A stretch of 64,000 nucleotides of DNA from Dictyobacter formicarum. Lineage in GTDB: Bacteria > Chloroflexota > Ktedonobacteria > Ktedonobacterales > Ktedonobacteraceae. The stretch lies in the NCBI RefSeq assembly GCF_016587435.1, contig NZ_BNJJ01000011.1:186001-250000 (forward strand), given 5' to 3'. Below, piece after piece: positions 34,016 to 42,716 of the stretch. Below the pieces are notes generated by a model. It saw only the letters and a program-made list of their open reading frames with translations. It was not told the origin of the DNA and did no database searches. The position numbers and the translations under genes are program-made. Position 1 is the first letter of the stretch; each line of letters opens with the position of its first letter.

Positions 34016-34807
34016 GTGCCACAAATGACGAAAAAATATCCACTAAAGGTAGGCGTCCAATTACACCCACAGCACACTTCATACGAAGATTACGCTAATG
34101 CTGTAAAACGCGTGGAAGAGCTTGGTGTAGATACGATCTGGAACTGGGATCACTTCTTCCCACTCTATGGTGATCCGCAGGGTAATCACTTTGAGGGTTG
34201 GACTCTGCTGACAGCCATGGGCATGCTGACCAGTAAAGCCCAGATTGGGTGTCTGGTAACCTGCAACACCTATCGCAATCCTGCCTTGCTCGCCGATATG
34301 GCCAAAACGCTCGATCATATCACTAATGGCCGCTTGATCCTGGGTATTGGCGCAGGCTGGTTTGAGCGTGATTATAAAGAGTATGGCTATAACTTTGGCA
34401 CTGCCAGTAGTCGTCTGAACGCGCTGGAAGAGTCGCTGGCAATCATCAAAAAGCGTTGGGAGGTCGATGTACCAAAACCTGTACGTGGCTCGGTTCCAAT
34501 ACTGATTGGTGGTGGTGGCGAAAAGAAAACCTTACGCCTGACCGCTAAATACGCCGACATGTGGCATGGCTTCGGCGATGTCGAGACCATTACACATAAA
34601 ATGGAAGTGCTCAACGATTGGTGTCAGAAAGAGGGTCGCGATCCCAATGAGATCGAGCGCACCTGTGGCACCGACAAGGATGACAGCAACGAAAAGCGCG
34701 ATGCCCTCGTTAATGCTGGTATCAGTCAACTCATTCTGGGTCTGGGTGCTCCCTGGGACTTTGAAGCGGTTCAGAAACTGGTACGCTGGCGCGACTCACG
34801 TAAGTAA
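34016..34807 (+). CDS. F420-dependent luciferase-like oxidoreductase (second)
   Basis: 263 residues. LLM-class barrel with VEELGVDTIWNWDHFFPL, LGCLVTCNTYRNPALLADMAKTLDHITNGRLILGIGAGWFERDYKEYGY and VPILIGGGGEKKTLRLTAKYADMWH, matching the mycobacterial-type F420 family (TIGR03854-like). It uses F420 for hydride transfer; the substrate is unknown. The start is GTG 34016, see the TATAAT note. It is shorter than the first enzyme in this window and shares about the same core motifs. Followed by a hairpin and then convergent tRNA-His. Confidence 0.9.
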   Translation: MPQMTKKYPLKVGVQLHPQHTSYEDYANAVKRVEELGVDTIWNWDHFFPLYGDPQGNHFEGWTLLTAMGMLTSKAQIGCLVTCNTYRNPALLADMAKTLDHITNGRLILGIGAGWFERDYKEYGYNFGTASSRLNALEESLAIIKKRWEVDVPKPVRGSVPILIGGGGEKKTLRLTAKYADMWHGFGDVETITHKMEVLNDWCQKEGRDPNEIERTCGTDKDDSNEKRDALVNAGISQLILGLGAPWDFEAVQKLVRWRDSRK

Positions 34808-34947
34808 GCACTGGTCAACCTGTATAATAATAAGTCAAGGGCCTATAGCTGTAACCAATGCAGCTATGGGTCCTTTTCAATCTGCATACCTTCACATCCG
34901 TGGCCCATCGACGTATTGATGAATCACGCAAGTAGCCAAACATACAA

Positions 34948-34985
34948 AAAAAAACGATACGCCCTGTTCGGATGTATCGTTTTTA
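34948..34985 (+). terminator. terminator between the F420 oxidoreductase and tRNA-His
   Basis: AAAAACGATAC pairs with GTATCGTTTTT around an 8-10-nt loop; both strands have a T run, so it can end both convergent transcripts. Confidence 0.7.
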
Positions 34986-34986
34986 G

Positions 34987-35063
34987 TGGGGTGACCGATG
35001 GGGCTCGAACCCACAACCGCTGGAGCCACAATCCAGAGCTCCGCCTATTGAGCTACGGTCACC
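34987..35063 (-). tRNA. tRNA-His (anticodon GTG), CCA encoded
   Basis: On the minus strand, an acceptor stem GTGACCG/CGGTCAC, a D arm TAGCTCAATAGGCGGAGCT, an anticodon stem CTGGA-TTGTGGC-TCCAG (anticodon GTG), a T arm GTGGGTTCGAGCCCCA, and a 3' C-CCA. The extra 5' G (35063) pairs with C73, the identity feature of tRNA-His. All arms pair fully and the CCA is in the gene. Confidence 0.97.
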
Positions 35064-35222
35064 ATACTATTTTTGTGTGCTCATTTCTTAACACGTCGAC
35101 AGTATACCGGAGCGCTTGCGAATTGTCAATAGCTAAACAACATAATTTTTGCCAGATTGGGAAAATTCAATTAATTTGTGGAATTCGACCACTTTTTGAT
35201 GCATTCGCCCCCTCTGCAACGA

Positions 35223-35606
35223 CTAAGGGAGGACGGTACGATTGAACACTGGCTTGATCGAGCGGTCCAAAAACAGGTATCCGAGCGCCAGAGCGCTCAT
35301 TAAAATACCAAAGATGGGCCCGAACATGTGCAGGATATTTCTGTATTCAGGCTGAGTCAACAAATAGAGCTCATAGAGCACTTCGCTGGTCTCATAGGCG
35401 ACCGTGGCCCAGTACGCCCAGTATTGCACGGTCCAGAGGCCGTAGACAACAATAAAGCCGAGCAGGGCTCCCAGCAGCAAAGCAATAAAATCACGAGATC
35501 CAGGGACGGTAAAAGGTAGCAAAACCAGACAGCCCAGTGATCCCATCAACTCAAAAAGAGCGAATGTGGTAATACTGCGAGGACGTGAACGGCGAACTAT
35601 TTTCAT
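35223..35606 (-). CDS. small multi-TM membrane protein, unknown function
   Basis: About 127 residues with a basic N-terminus (MKIVRRSRPRS) and three or four hydrophobic segments: FALFELMGSLGCLVLLPF, FIALLLGALLGFIVVYGLWTVQYWAYWATVAY and FGPIFGILMSALALGYLFL. Acidic/Tyr-rich loop YETSEVLYELYLLTQPEYR. ATG 35606 is preferred over the one at 35651 (AGAGAG lies upstream of 35606). No recognised family; such small membrane proteins occur singly in Chloroflexota. It is monocistronic and divergent from cysE, with a repeat element between them. Confidence 0.7.
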   Translation of the reverse strand: MKIVRRSRPRSITTFALFELMGSLGCLVLLPFTVPGSRDFIALLLGALLGFIVVYGLWTVQYWAYWATVAYETSEVLYELYLLTQPEYRNILHMFGPIFGILMSALALGYLFLDRSIKPVFNRTVLP

Positions 35607-35751
35607 GAAAAATTCTCTCTTTAAAACATTTTGCTTTATGACATGCCACAAACAAACATATTAAATATACTCTTCTACTTATACAGCACAGCCTGCCTCC
35701 AAGTCAAAAAGAGAGCATGCGGCTGGTACCAAATCAAAAAAGCAGGCGTTT

Positions 35752-35855
35752 CGTGCCTACGGCCCCTGACGCTTCGCGCCCACGGCGCTCAAAAAATTTC
35801 GTGTTGTGTCATGCAAAAGATGCGCAACTACGCATCTTTTGCATGACACAACACG
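35752..35855 (-). repeat. hairpin-plus-tail repeat element, copy A
   Basis: Hairpin arms 35800-35824 and 35831-35855 are a perfect 25-bp inverted repeat (loop CAACTA). On the minus strand the tail follows: TTTTTTGAGC, the mini-hairpin GCGCC-GTG-GGCGC, then AGCGTCAGGGGCCGTAGGC. It shares this tail with the copies at 47.2 and 59.2-59.4 kb. It sits between divergent genes (small membrane protein and cysE). See findings. Confidence 0.85.
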
Positions 35856-35931
35856 GAAAAGGATATAGGGGCATCAGCACCCCAGGCCAGCAAGGGAGCC
35901 CGATAGATCTGGAAAGAACTCTGAAACACAC

Positions 35932-35960
35932 TTGACAAGCAGAAATCCCTGTCCTACACT
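35932..35960 (+). promoter_or_regulatory. sigma70-like promoter of cysE
   Basis: Perfect TTGACA (35932-35937), 17-bp spacer, TACACT (35955-35960), 60 bp before the start codon. Confidence 0.6.
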
Positions 35961-36019
35961 CCAAAGAGAATATATTATAGGACGAATTTGGTCATCGAGA
36001 GAAAAGGACACAAGCAGGT

Positions 36020-36790
36020 ATGTCACAGGGACCACATAGTGCTTCAAACGGGACAGACATTCCTGAGAGCACGCAAGAAAACGACCAGCAATCCACTACC
36101 GATAGAGATGAACTGGCGTCCTTGCCAGAGTTGCCTCCAGGTATTTTTATTCCTGTTCCGGCCAAAACGCCCCGTCGCAAAACGCATTGGCCGGATGCCA
36201 TTGATGTTATCTTTGAAAAAGATCCAGCCTGTAAAAATATCTTTGAGGCGCTATTGTATCAAGGTTTATGGGCTATCCTGTTTCATCGGGCAGCACATGC
36301 GCTCTATAAAGCACACGTGCCGTTCATCCCGCGCATGATCTCCCAGTTTGCACGCTTTATCACCGGCGGTATTGAGATTCATCCAGGCGCCCAGATTGGC
36401 AAGCGCTTCTTTATTGATCATGGGGCAGGCGTGGTAATTGGTGAGACCACCGTCATTGGCAACAATGTTATGCTTTATCACCAGGTTACCCTCGGTGCCA
36501 CAGGCTGGTGGAGGCCCAACCCATTTCGCAAACAGCAGAAGAGGCATCCCACCATTGAGGACGACGTAACAATTGGCGTTGGCGCGGCCATTCTGGGTCC
36601 AATCACCATCGGTAAGGGGAGCAAAATCGGCGGTATGGCCCTGGTGCTAGAATCGGTACCAGCTAACTCGGTGGTTGTCTCTAAACCAGCCGAGCTACTG
36701 GTCAAAGGTGGTGAACCGTTGGAGAAACATCAAGAGTTGACCCAGGGCTGGAACGGCAAAGATCCCTGGGAGATGGATTACCAGATCTAA
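36020..36790 (+). CDS. cysE: serine O-acetyltransferase
   Basis: 256 residues. The left-handed parallel beta-helix (hexapeptide repeats) runs from about 110 to 220: IHPGAQIGKRFFIDHGAGVVIGETTVIGNNVMLYHQVTLGATG and TIGVGAAILGPITIGKGSKIGGMALVLESVPANSVVV, with the catalytic His in DHGAGVVIGE. It transfers acetyl from acetyl-CoA to serine, giving O-acetylserine for CysK-type sulfhydrylation. The N-terminus (1-60) is a polar, probably disordered extension beyond the usual length. The start follows AAAAGGA. The genome therefore encodes this OAS route as well as the CysO/CysM route at 24-27 kb. Monocistronic, convergent to the nucleoside hydrolase. Confidence 0.93.
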   Translation: MSQGPHSASNGTDIPESTQENDQQSTTDRDELASLPELPPGIFIPVPAKTPRRKTHWPDAIDVIFEKDPACKNIFEALLYQGLWAILFHRAAHALYKAHVPFIPRMISQFARFITGGIEIHPGAQIGKRFFIDHGAGVVIGETTVIGNNVMLYHQVTLGATGWWRPNPFRKQQKRHPTIEDDVTIGVGAAILGPITIGKGSKIGGMALVLESVPANSVVVSKPAELLVKGGEPLEKHQELTQGWNGKDPWEMDYQI

Positions 36791-36823
36791 TGCCCACACC
36801 GGGACCTCTTCACCTGAATACCT

Positions 36824-37756
36824 CTATGCATAACACTGAAGGGTATCCAGAAGCAGGTCCCAAAAGCGTTCAACCTGCAGCGCGTATCCGACGCACGCAT
36901 TCGCAGGCAGTCCCGTTTTACCATAGATGTCGCAAACAGTACGCCCTACCGTCCATTCTCCCTGCGTTTCAATAGCCACGTGCATCTCCCTGGTGAGTAT
37001 AATACCAGGCTCAATGACAGCGGCTACTGCACAGGGATCATGCAAGGGCGGCGCGGAAAAACCAAAAACCTGGCGATAGGAATCCGCAAAATAGTGCAAC
37101 AGATCAGCAACAAAGGTAGGTACAGGTCGCTGCATGGCGCGCAGGCGCTGCATAATATCTTCAGTAGCCAGAGCCTGGTGAGTTACTTCTAGCGGGACCA
37201 TCGTGATCGGTCTCCCACATGCAAAGACAATTGCCGCCGCTTCAGGATCTGCCCAGATGTTAAATTCGGCGCTGGCCGTCACATTGCCTACGCTGATCGC
37301 TCCGCCCATTAGCGATATGGCCTGGATTTTAGGCACGATAGCCGGCTCACGACGTATGGCCGCCGCGATATTCGTTAAAGGTCCGGTAGGAATCAATACG
37401 ATATCGCCATTGGACTGTAAGAGCAGTTCTATGAGCAGGTCGACGGCATGCTGAGCAGCCAGAGGAAAGGCGGGAACGGGCATCTCAGGACCATCCAGAC
37501 CCGATTCGCCATGAATATCGGAAGCAAAGCGCGCCGGACGTAGCAGTGGCCGCTGCATACCACGGGCTACTGGCACATCCAAGACGCGAGCCAGCGAGCA
37601 AACCTTCAAGGCGTTGGTCGAGGTCTTCTCTACCGACTGATTACCAGCCACAGTTGTCACTGCCAGCAGTTCCAGCGCGGGATGACGAGCTGCCAGCAGC
37701 AGTGCGATCGCATCATCGTGCCCTGGATCACAATCCAGAATAATCTTTTGTCTCAT
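36824..37756 (-). CDS. inosine/uridine-preferring nucleoside hydrolase
   Basis: 310 residues. Calcium-binding N-terminus DCDPGHDDAIALLLA (the DxDxGxDD signature), TVAGNQSVEKTSTNA and the active-site region EFNIWADPEAA, as in RihA/B-like and IUNH hydrolases. It splits ribonucleosides into free base and ribose in the cytoplasm. AAGGA lies 6 nt before ATG 37756. The family's C-terminal conserved His is in HDPCAV. It is convergent to cysE and divergent from the PFK-deoB unit; the nearby phosphopentomutase can use pentose phosphates, so nucleoside salvage is a sensible theme. Confidence 0.95.
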   Translation of the reverse strand: MRQKIILDCDPGHDDAIALLLAARHPALELLAVTTVAGNQSVEKTSTNALKVCSLARVLDVPVARGMQRPLLRPARFASDIHGESGLDGPEMPVPAFPLAAQHAVDLLIELLLQSNGDIVLIPTGPLTNIAAAIRREPAIVPKIQAISLMGGAISVGNVTASAEFNIWADPEAAAIVFACGRPITMVPLEVTHQALATEDIMQRLRAMQRPVPTFVADLLHYFADSYRQVFGFSAPPLHDPCAVAAVIEPGIILTREMHVAIETQGEWTVGRTVCDIYGKTGLPANACVGYALQVERFWDLLLDTLQCYA

Positions 37757-37936
37757 GTTCTATCCTTTGTCAGCTACCTCATCTTTGATAGTCAGCCTGA
37801 ACCGATAGATGTCGTCTACACAGATGAGTATTTTCTATCGTAGCATGTCTATATAAAGATTTTCAACTCCTCACAAAATTGAATGCAAGCATCCTGAACA
37901 GGCTCATGCAGAACAAGTCCTTCTCACATTTAGCAC

Positions 37937-37965
37937 TCGACGCCAATCGATGGCATTGTTATAAT
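37937..37965 (+). promoter_or_regulatory. promoter of the pfp-deoB-GNAT operon
   Basis: TCGACG (37937-37942), 17-bp spacer, TATAAT (37960-37965), 53 bp before the TTG start. Confidence 0.5.
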
Positions 37966-38017
37966 GACCCAGGAAAACCATAGCTGCGACAGCTAGTTGA
38001 AAATAGAGGGTATTGTA

Positions 38018-39226
38018 TTGTCAACAAACAAACCGGGCAATTTGATTATCGGACAATCCGGCGGAGCAACCGCGGTGATTAATGCCAGTCTTGTTGGTGC
38101 AGTTGAGGCCGCTCTCAACGATCAGCGTATCGGCGGCATCTATGGCATGCATCATGGCATTGAAGGTCTTCTCAAGGAAGATATTATCGACTTAGGCAAT
38201 CAACCGAACTCTGTATGGTCACAGCTTTTACATACACCATCGGCGGCTCTGGGTTCGTGCCGCTATAAGCTCCAGGAGCATGACCTGGAACGTACAATTG
38301 AAATTCTGCGCCGCTATGATATTCACTATATGCTCTATATCGGGGGCAACGATTCGGCCGATACGGCTCATCGCCTGGCTGAGGCGGCGCAACAGAGCAA
38401 CTATGAGTTATTTATTATAAGCATTCCCAAAACCATCGATAATGATCTTCCATTCACCGATCATTGTCCAGGCTATGGTAGTGCAGCTCGTTTTCTGGCG
38501 CAAGCCACGCAAGATTCCACCATGAATACGCTATCAATCCCCTGGCACTATCCCGTCAAAGTCATTGAGACAATGGGACGTGACGCTGGTTGGTTGACGG
38601 CCTCAGCCGCTCTGGGCAAACGCAGCGAGAGCGATGCGCCACATATCTTGCTGCTTCCCGAAAAACCTTTTAATGCGCAGAGCTTTCTGACACAAATTGA
38701 GGAGATTTATAAGCAGCTTGGCTTCGTTATTATCGTTGCGGCCGAAGCCATTCGCGATGAACAGGGCAATGCTCTGGGCAGCGCAGGACAGGCTGGGCTG
38801 GATGCTTTCCAGCATCCATTGCTAAGTGGGGCCGCTCAATACCTGGTAGAACTGGTTAAACGTGAATTGAAGCTGCGCGCACGCTTTGATAAACCTGGTG
38901 ACCTGCAACGTATGTCCAGTACTAGCATTTCTGTGCCCGATCGTAATGAGGCTTATCTGGTGGGCAAAATGGGAGTACATGCCCTGCTCGCTGGTGAAAG
39001 TGATAAGATGATAACATTGGTACGAGAAACACAAGCACCTTATCACTGCACAACTGGATTGGCAGAATTAAGCCAGGTCGCTAACGTACAGCGCCTGCTG
39101 CCAGATGAGTACTTAAATGCAACCAAAACAATGGTAACCGAGGCATTTTACGACTATGCATTGCCATTGATTGGTGAACCATTGGAATACCATACCCAAC
39201 TACAAATGACAAGGATACAGTCATGA
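38018..39226 (+). CDS. pfp: PPi-type 6-phosphofructokinase family protein
   Basis: 402 residues. The N-terminus IGQSGGATAVINASLVG begins the phosphofructokinase fold; the nucleotide/PPi site reads IGGNDSADTAH and the catalytic base lies in PKTIDNDLPFTDHCPGYGSA. ATP enzymes have GGDG; the GGND pattern together with PKTIDND is characteristic of the pyrophosphate-dependent long branch. It would phosphorylate fructose 6-phosphate, reversibly if PPi-linked. TTG 38018 is chosen because GAGGG lies 7 nt upstream; an earlier TTG at 37997 has no box. Its stop overlaps the start of deoB by 4 nt (ATGA), so the two are translationally coupled. Donor specificity needs assay; sugar-kinase relatives exist. 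Confidence 0.88.
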   Translation: MSTNKPGNLIIGQSGGATAVINASLVGAVEAALNDQRIGGIYGMHHGIEGLLKEDIIDLGNQPNSVWSQLLHTPSAALGSCRYKLQEHDLERTIEILRRYDIHYMLYIGGNDSADTAHRLAEAAQQSNYELFIISIPKTIDNDLPFTDHCPGYGSAARFLAQATQDSTMNTLSIPWHYPVKVIETMGRDAGWLTASAALGKRSESDAPHILLLPEKPFNAQSFLTQIEEIYKQLGFVIIVAAEAIRDEQGNALGSAGQAGLDAFQHPLLSGAAQYLVELVKRELKLRARFDKPGDLQRMSSTSISVPDRNEAYLVGKMGVHALLAGESDKMITLVRETQAPYHCTTGLAELSQVANVQRLLPDEYLNATKTMVTEAFYDYALPLIGEPLEYHTQLQMTRIQS

Positions 39227-40404
39227 CACACCTAACGCGAGCAATCCTGATCGTGCTGGATGGCGTGGGGGCAGGCGAAAATCCCGATGCCCGTGCCTAC
39301 GGCGACGAAGGAGCTAGTTCGCTCGAACACTGCGCCCAGGCCATCGGCGGCCTGGAACTGCCTAATCTCGGGACCCTGGGAATAGGCAATATCACTCCCA
39401 TTGTTGGGACCCCGCCTTGTGAAAAGGTCGCAGGTGCCTATGGACGCATGGCATCAGCTGCGGCCGGCAAGGATAGTACCACAGGGCACTGGGAAATGAC
39501 AGGCGTCGTTCTCTCCAGACCACTGCCCACCTATCCACACGGTTTTCCTGCGGATGTGGTCGCAGCATTTGAGCAAGCGATTGGACGCAAAGTTATCGGC
39601 AATAAAGTTGCCTCGGGCACTGAGATCATTAAAGAGCTTGGCGAGGAACATGTACGCACTGGCTTTCCCATTCTCTACACCTCCGCCGATAGCGTTTTTC
39701 AGGTTGCGGCCCATCAGGATGTTATTCCGCTCGCGGAGTTGTATCAGATATGCGAGATCGCCCGTAATATGCTTACAGGCGATCATGCGGTAGGGCGGGT
39801 CATTGCGCGTCCTTTTATTGGTGAGCCAGGTGCCTTCAAACGTACCGAGCACCGTAGAGACTTCTCGCTGGCTCCCACCGGCATTACGCTACTGGATCAC
39901 CTCAAGGACACAGGCAAAGACGTGATTGGCCTGGGTAAAATAGAAGATCTTTTCGCCGGACGCGGCTTAACCCAACGCGATCACACCGAAACGAACCGCG
40001 AAGGAATGGATGCCACCTTGAAATGGCTTGAACAGGATTTTGCAGGTCTACTTTTTGTCAATCTGGTAGAATTTGATATGCTATGGGGCCATCGACGGGA
40101 TAGTCAGGGGTACGCGCAAGCCTTACGCGATGTAGATCAGTGGCTTCCACTGGTTCAACAACGCATGCGGCCCGGAGATGCGCTCTTCTTTAGCGCTGAT
40201 CATGGGGTGGACCCCACCTATCGGGGCACAGACCATACACGGGAATGTGTACCCTTGCTTGCCTATGGAGAGCCAATTCGTTCCGGCATAAATCTTGGCG
40301 TTCGCCCAACCTTCGCGGACCTGGGTCAGACGTTAGCAGAAGCTTTTGGTGTCGAACCCCTGGCTGCTGGAACAAGTTTCGCACCTACACTGGGGTTAGT
40401 ATGA
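39223..40404 (+). CDS. deoB: phosphopentomutase
   Basis: 393 residues, standard length. Alkaline-phosphatase fold with DGVGAGENPDA, the phosphorylated Thr in AGKDSTTGHWEMTG, and the metal-binding DHGVDPTYRGTDHTRE near the end. It interconverts ribose-1-P/deoxyribose-1-P and the 5-phosphates, in nucleoside catabolism. The start codon overlaps the stop of pfp (ATGA), and its own stop overlaps the start of the GNAT gene in the same way. With the neighbouring nucleoside hydrolase this points to nucleoside salvage feeding glycolysis. Confidence 0.97.
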   Translation: MTHLTRAILIVLDGVGAGENPDARAYGDEGASSLEHCAQAIGGLELPNLGTLGIGNITPIVGTPPCEKVAGAYGRMASAAAGKDSTTGHWEMTGVVLSRPLPTYPHGFPADVVAAFEQAIGRKVIGNKVASGTEIIKELGEEHVRTGFPILYTSADSVFQVAAHQDVIPLAELYQICEIARNMLTGDHAVGRVIARPFIGEPGAFKRTEHRRDFSLAPTGITLLDHLKDTGKDVIGLGKIEDLFAGRGLTQRDHTETNREGMDATLKWLEQDFAGLLFVNLVEFDMLWGHRRDSQGYAQALRDVDQWLPLVQQRMRPGDALFFSADHGVDPTYRGTDHTRECVPLLAYGEPIRSGINLGVRPTFADLGQTLAEAFGVEPLAAGTSFAPTLGLV

Positions 40405-40967
40405 CAGAATTACAACGTGATAACAAAACAGATGTGGCTCAAGGGCCATATCTGCGTGGTGAACGCATCCAATTGCGCCGGCCAACCCCAAAAGATACGA
40501 ACTATGTCTTTCACTGGGAACGTGACGATGAGGTGTGGCGCTATGATATTCATCGACCGTATTCACGTACTATGGGCGAATTTTTGCCCACGTTCGAGCG
40601 CAACTACATCCGTGGTAATGGCCGCCAGTTCTGGTTCATCATTGAAGATGAAAACAGGATCCCCATCGGCACTATCACGTATTTTAACGTTGATAACCGT
40701 ATGGGACAAGCCGAGATTGGCCTGGGATTGGGAGACAAAACCCGCTGGGGTCAGGGCTATGGGCCAGAAGCGATTCGCACTCTGGTACGCTATATCTTTA
40801 CGTTGCCCGGCATTCGGCGTGTCTATGCAGAAACCGCTCTGGCCAACCATCCATCTCGTCGAGCCTTCGCAAAAGCTGGCTTTGTCGAGGTAGGGCAAAT
40901 CTACGATCCCCGCAGCACGGGCGAACTATGGGTGCTATTAGAAATATGGAAATCACATACTGTGTAG
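40401..40967 (+). CDS. GNAT acetyltransferase (RimJ/RimL type)
   Basis: 188 residues. Acetyl-CoA-binding motif A reads RWGQGYGPEAIRTLVRYIF, followed by YAETALANHPSRRAFAKAGFVEVG, typical of RimJ/RimL-like N-acetyltransferases acting on proteins or small amines. The start overlaps deoB by 4 nt (ATGA), so it is the third gene of the pfp-deoB operon. A role in that pathway is unclear. Substrate unknown. Confidence 0.9.
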   Translation: MTELQRDNKTDVAQGPYLRGERIQLRRPTPKDTNYVFHWERDDEVWRYDIHRPYSRTMGEFLPTFERNYIRGNGRQFWFIIEDENRIPIGTITYFNVDNRMGQAEIGLGLGDKTRWGQGYGPEAIRTLVRYIFTLPGIRRVYAETALANHPSRRAFAKAGFVEVGQIYDPRSTGELWVLLEIWKSHTV

Positions 40968-41053
40968 TCAGATTAAGAAAGGAGATGAGCTTTCTCTAGC
41001 TGTGATAGCTGGCCTGGCAAGCTGCTATCAACAGGGAAAGTTCATACATAATT

Positions 41054-42415
41054 ATGAGTACTTCTCATACTACCGTTGATCCATCCATTTTTAAAGCATA
41101 TGATGTGCGTGGCGTTTATGGTGAAACGCTATATCCCGAGACCGCCTATCGTATTGGACGCGCTGCCGCCCAATATCTGAATGTGCCTGAAATTGCTGTT
41201 GGCCGTGACATGCGTGTCTCGTCCCCGCAAATTGCTGAGGCCTTGATTCGCGGCATCAGTGACCAGGGAGTAAATGTGGTTGACCTGGGACAGGTCACAA
41301 CCGATGGACTTTATTTTGCAGTGGGCAAATTCAATTACTCGGCTGGCGCAATGGTTACCGCTTCACATAATCCAGGCAAATATAACGGGATCAAATTCTG
41401 TCGCGCTCAAGCCTTCCCGATTAGCCTGGATACGGGCCTGGGTGATATCCGAGATCTGGCGGTCAGCGGCAACTTCGCTGAGCCAACCAAAAAAGGCGAA
41501 ATTACCCGGCGCGATGTGATCGACGATTATGTCCAGCATGCGCTCTCTTTCATTGATGTCAGCAAGATCAAACCCCTCAAAGTTGTCATCGATGCCGGCA
41601 ACGGCATGTCGGGTCTGATTATGCCCCGTGTATTCAAATATCTACCCTGCGAACTGGTCCCGCTCTACTTTGACCTGGATGGTACATTCCCCAACCATCC
41701 GGCCAGCCCGATCGAACCAGAAAACATGGTTGATGTGCAGAAAAAAGTGCGTGAGGTAGGGGCAGACGTTGGTGCCGCCTTCGATGGCGACGCCGATCGC
41801 ATGTTCCCGGTTGATGAGCATGGCAATCTGGTCGACGGCTCTCAGGTTACGCTGGCCGTCAGCAACAGTTTGCTCCGCAAGCATCCGGGCTCAACCATTC
41901 TCTACAACCTGATTGTCTCTAAGAGCGTTCCCGAGTTGATTGAGAAGCTCGATGGTAAGGGCCTGCGCACCCGCGTCGGACATTCATTCATCAAAGCAGA
42001 CATGCGTAAAGCCAACGGTATCTTTGGTGGCGAGCACTCCGGACACTTCTACTTCCGCGATAACTGGTTCGCCGATTCCGGCTTGATCGCGCTGCTGATT
42101 ATGCTGGAACTGATTTCTGTCGAGGATAAACCTCTCTCTGAAATCATCCAACCGCTGGATCACTGGGTACGCAGTGGTGAAGTTAACAGTACTGTTCATG
42201 ATGCACAGTCCAAACTGCAGGCTCTGGAGGAACACTTCGGCAAGTCTGCTCAATCGGTCGATAAACTGGATGGTTTGACCGTCAACTACGGTGACTGGTG
42301 GTTCAATGTTCGCCCTTCGAATACCGAGCCGCTGCTGCGCCTGAACGTCGAAGCCAGAGATCAAGCTCAAATGGAGCAGAAGCGCGACGAAGTCCTGGCC
42401 TTTATTCGCGGCTAG
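41054..42415 (+). CDS. phosphomannomutase/phosphoglucomutase
   Basis: 453 residues. Alpha-D-phosphohexomutase with the phosphoserine loop MVTASHNPGKYNG, the metal-binding DGDADR in FDGDADRMFPVD, the sugar-binding GGEHSGHFYF and the phosphate-binding RPSNTEPLLRL. It interconverts hexose 6- and 1-phosphates (mannose and/or glucose), supplying nucleotide sugars for the cell envelope and glycans. The start is preceded by GGGAAAG. Monocistronic between the GNAT gene and sucC. Confidence 0.93.
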   Translation: MSTSHTTVDPSIFKAYDVRGVYGETLYPETAYRIGRAAAQYLNVPEIAVGRDMRVSSPQIAEALIRGISDQGVNVVDLGQVTTDGLYFAVGKFNYSAGAMVTASHNPGKYNGIKFCRAQAFPISLDTGLGDIRDLAVSGNFAEPTKKGEITRRDVIDDYVQHALSFIDVSKIKPLKVVIDAGNGMSGLIMPRVFKYLPCELVPLYFDLDGTFPNHPASPIEPENMVDVQKKVREVGADVGAAFDGDADRMFPVDEHGNLVDGSQVTLAVSNSLLRKHPGSTILYNLIVSKSVPELIEKLDGKGLRTRVGHSFIKADMRKANGIFGGEHSGHFYFRDNWFADSGLIALLIMLELISVEDKPLSEIIQPLDHWVRSGEVNSTVHDAQSKLQALEEHFGKSAQSVDKLDGLTVNYGDWWFNVRPSNTEPLLRLNVEARDQAQMEQKRDEVLAFIRG

Positions 42416-42451
42416 CGCCTGTAACAAAAGAAATAGTATCAGAGATGATTT

Positions 42452-42494
42452 CCAACCCCGGATCAGGATTACCAGTACTCCTGCCGGGGTTGCT
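42452..42494 (+). terminator. GC-rich hairpin after the phosphohexomutase gene
   Basis: CAACCCCGG pairs with CCGGGGTTG across a 25-nt loop; no T run. The rest of the 301-bp gap to sucC holds only the promoter described below. Confidence 0.5.
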
Positions 42495-42639
42495 CTCCAC
42501 GTGGTATATTACAAGCAGAGGAAAAAGCGGGAGTATAACAGACAGCTTCCCGGTCAGCAAAATCGGAGACGGGCCTTCTATATGTTCTCGTGCATCTCCA
42601 TTGGTGGCATAGGAGAAATCCCAGGCACTATATTCTCTC

Positions 42640-42668
42640 TTGCGCATAATAAGTAATTTCTTTAAAAT
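42640..42668 (+). promoter_or_regulatory. sigma70-like promoter of sucCD
   Basis: TTGCGC (42640-42645), 17-bp spacer, TAAAAT (42663-42668), 49 bp before the TTG start. Confidence 0.5.
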
Positions 42669-42716
42669 AGTGAGGAGTACAATGATGTACGACAAGTATC
42701 ACAAGGAGCAACTATT

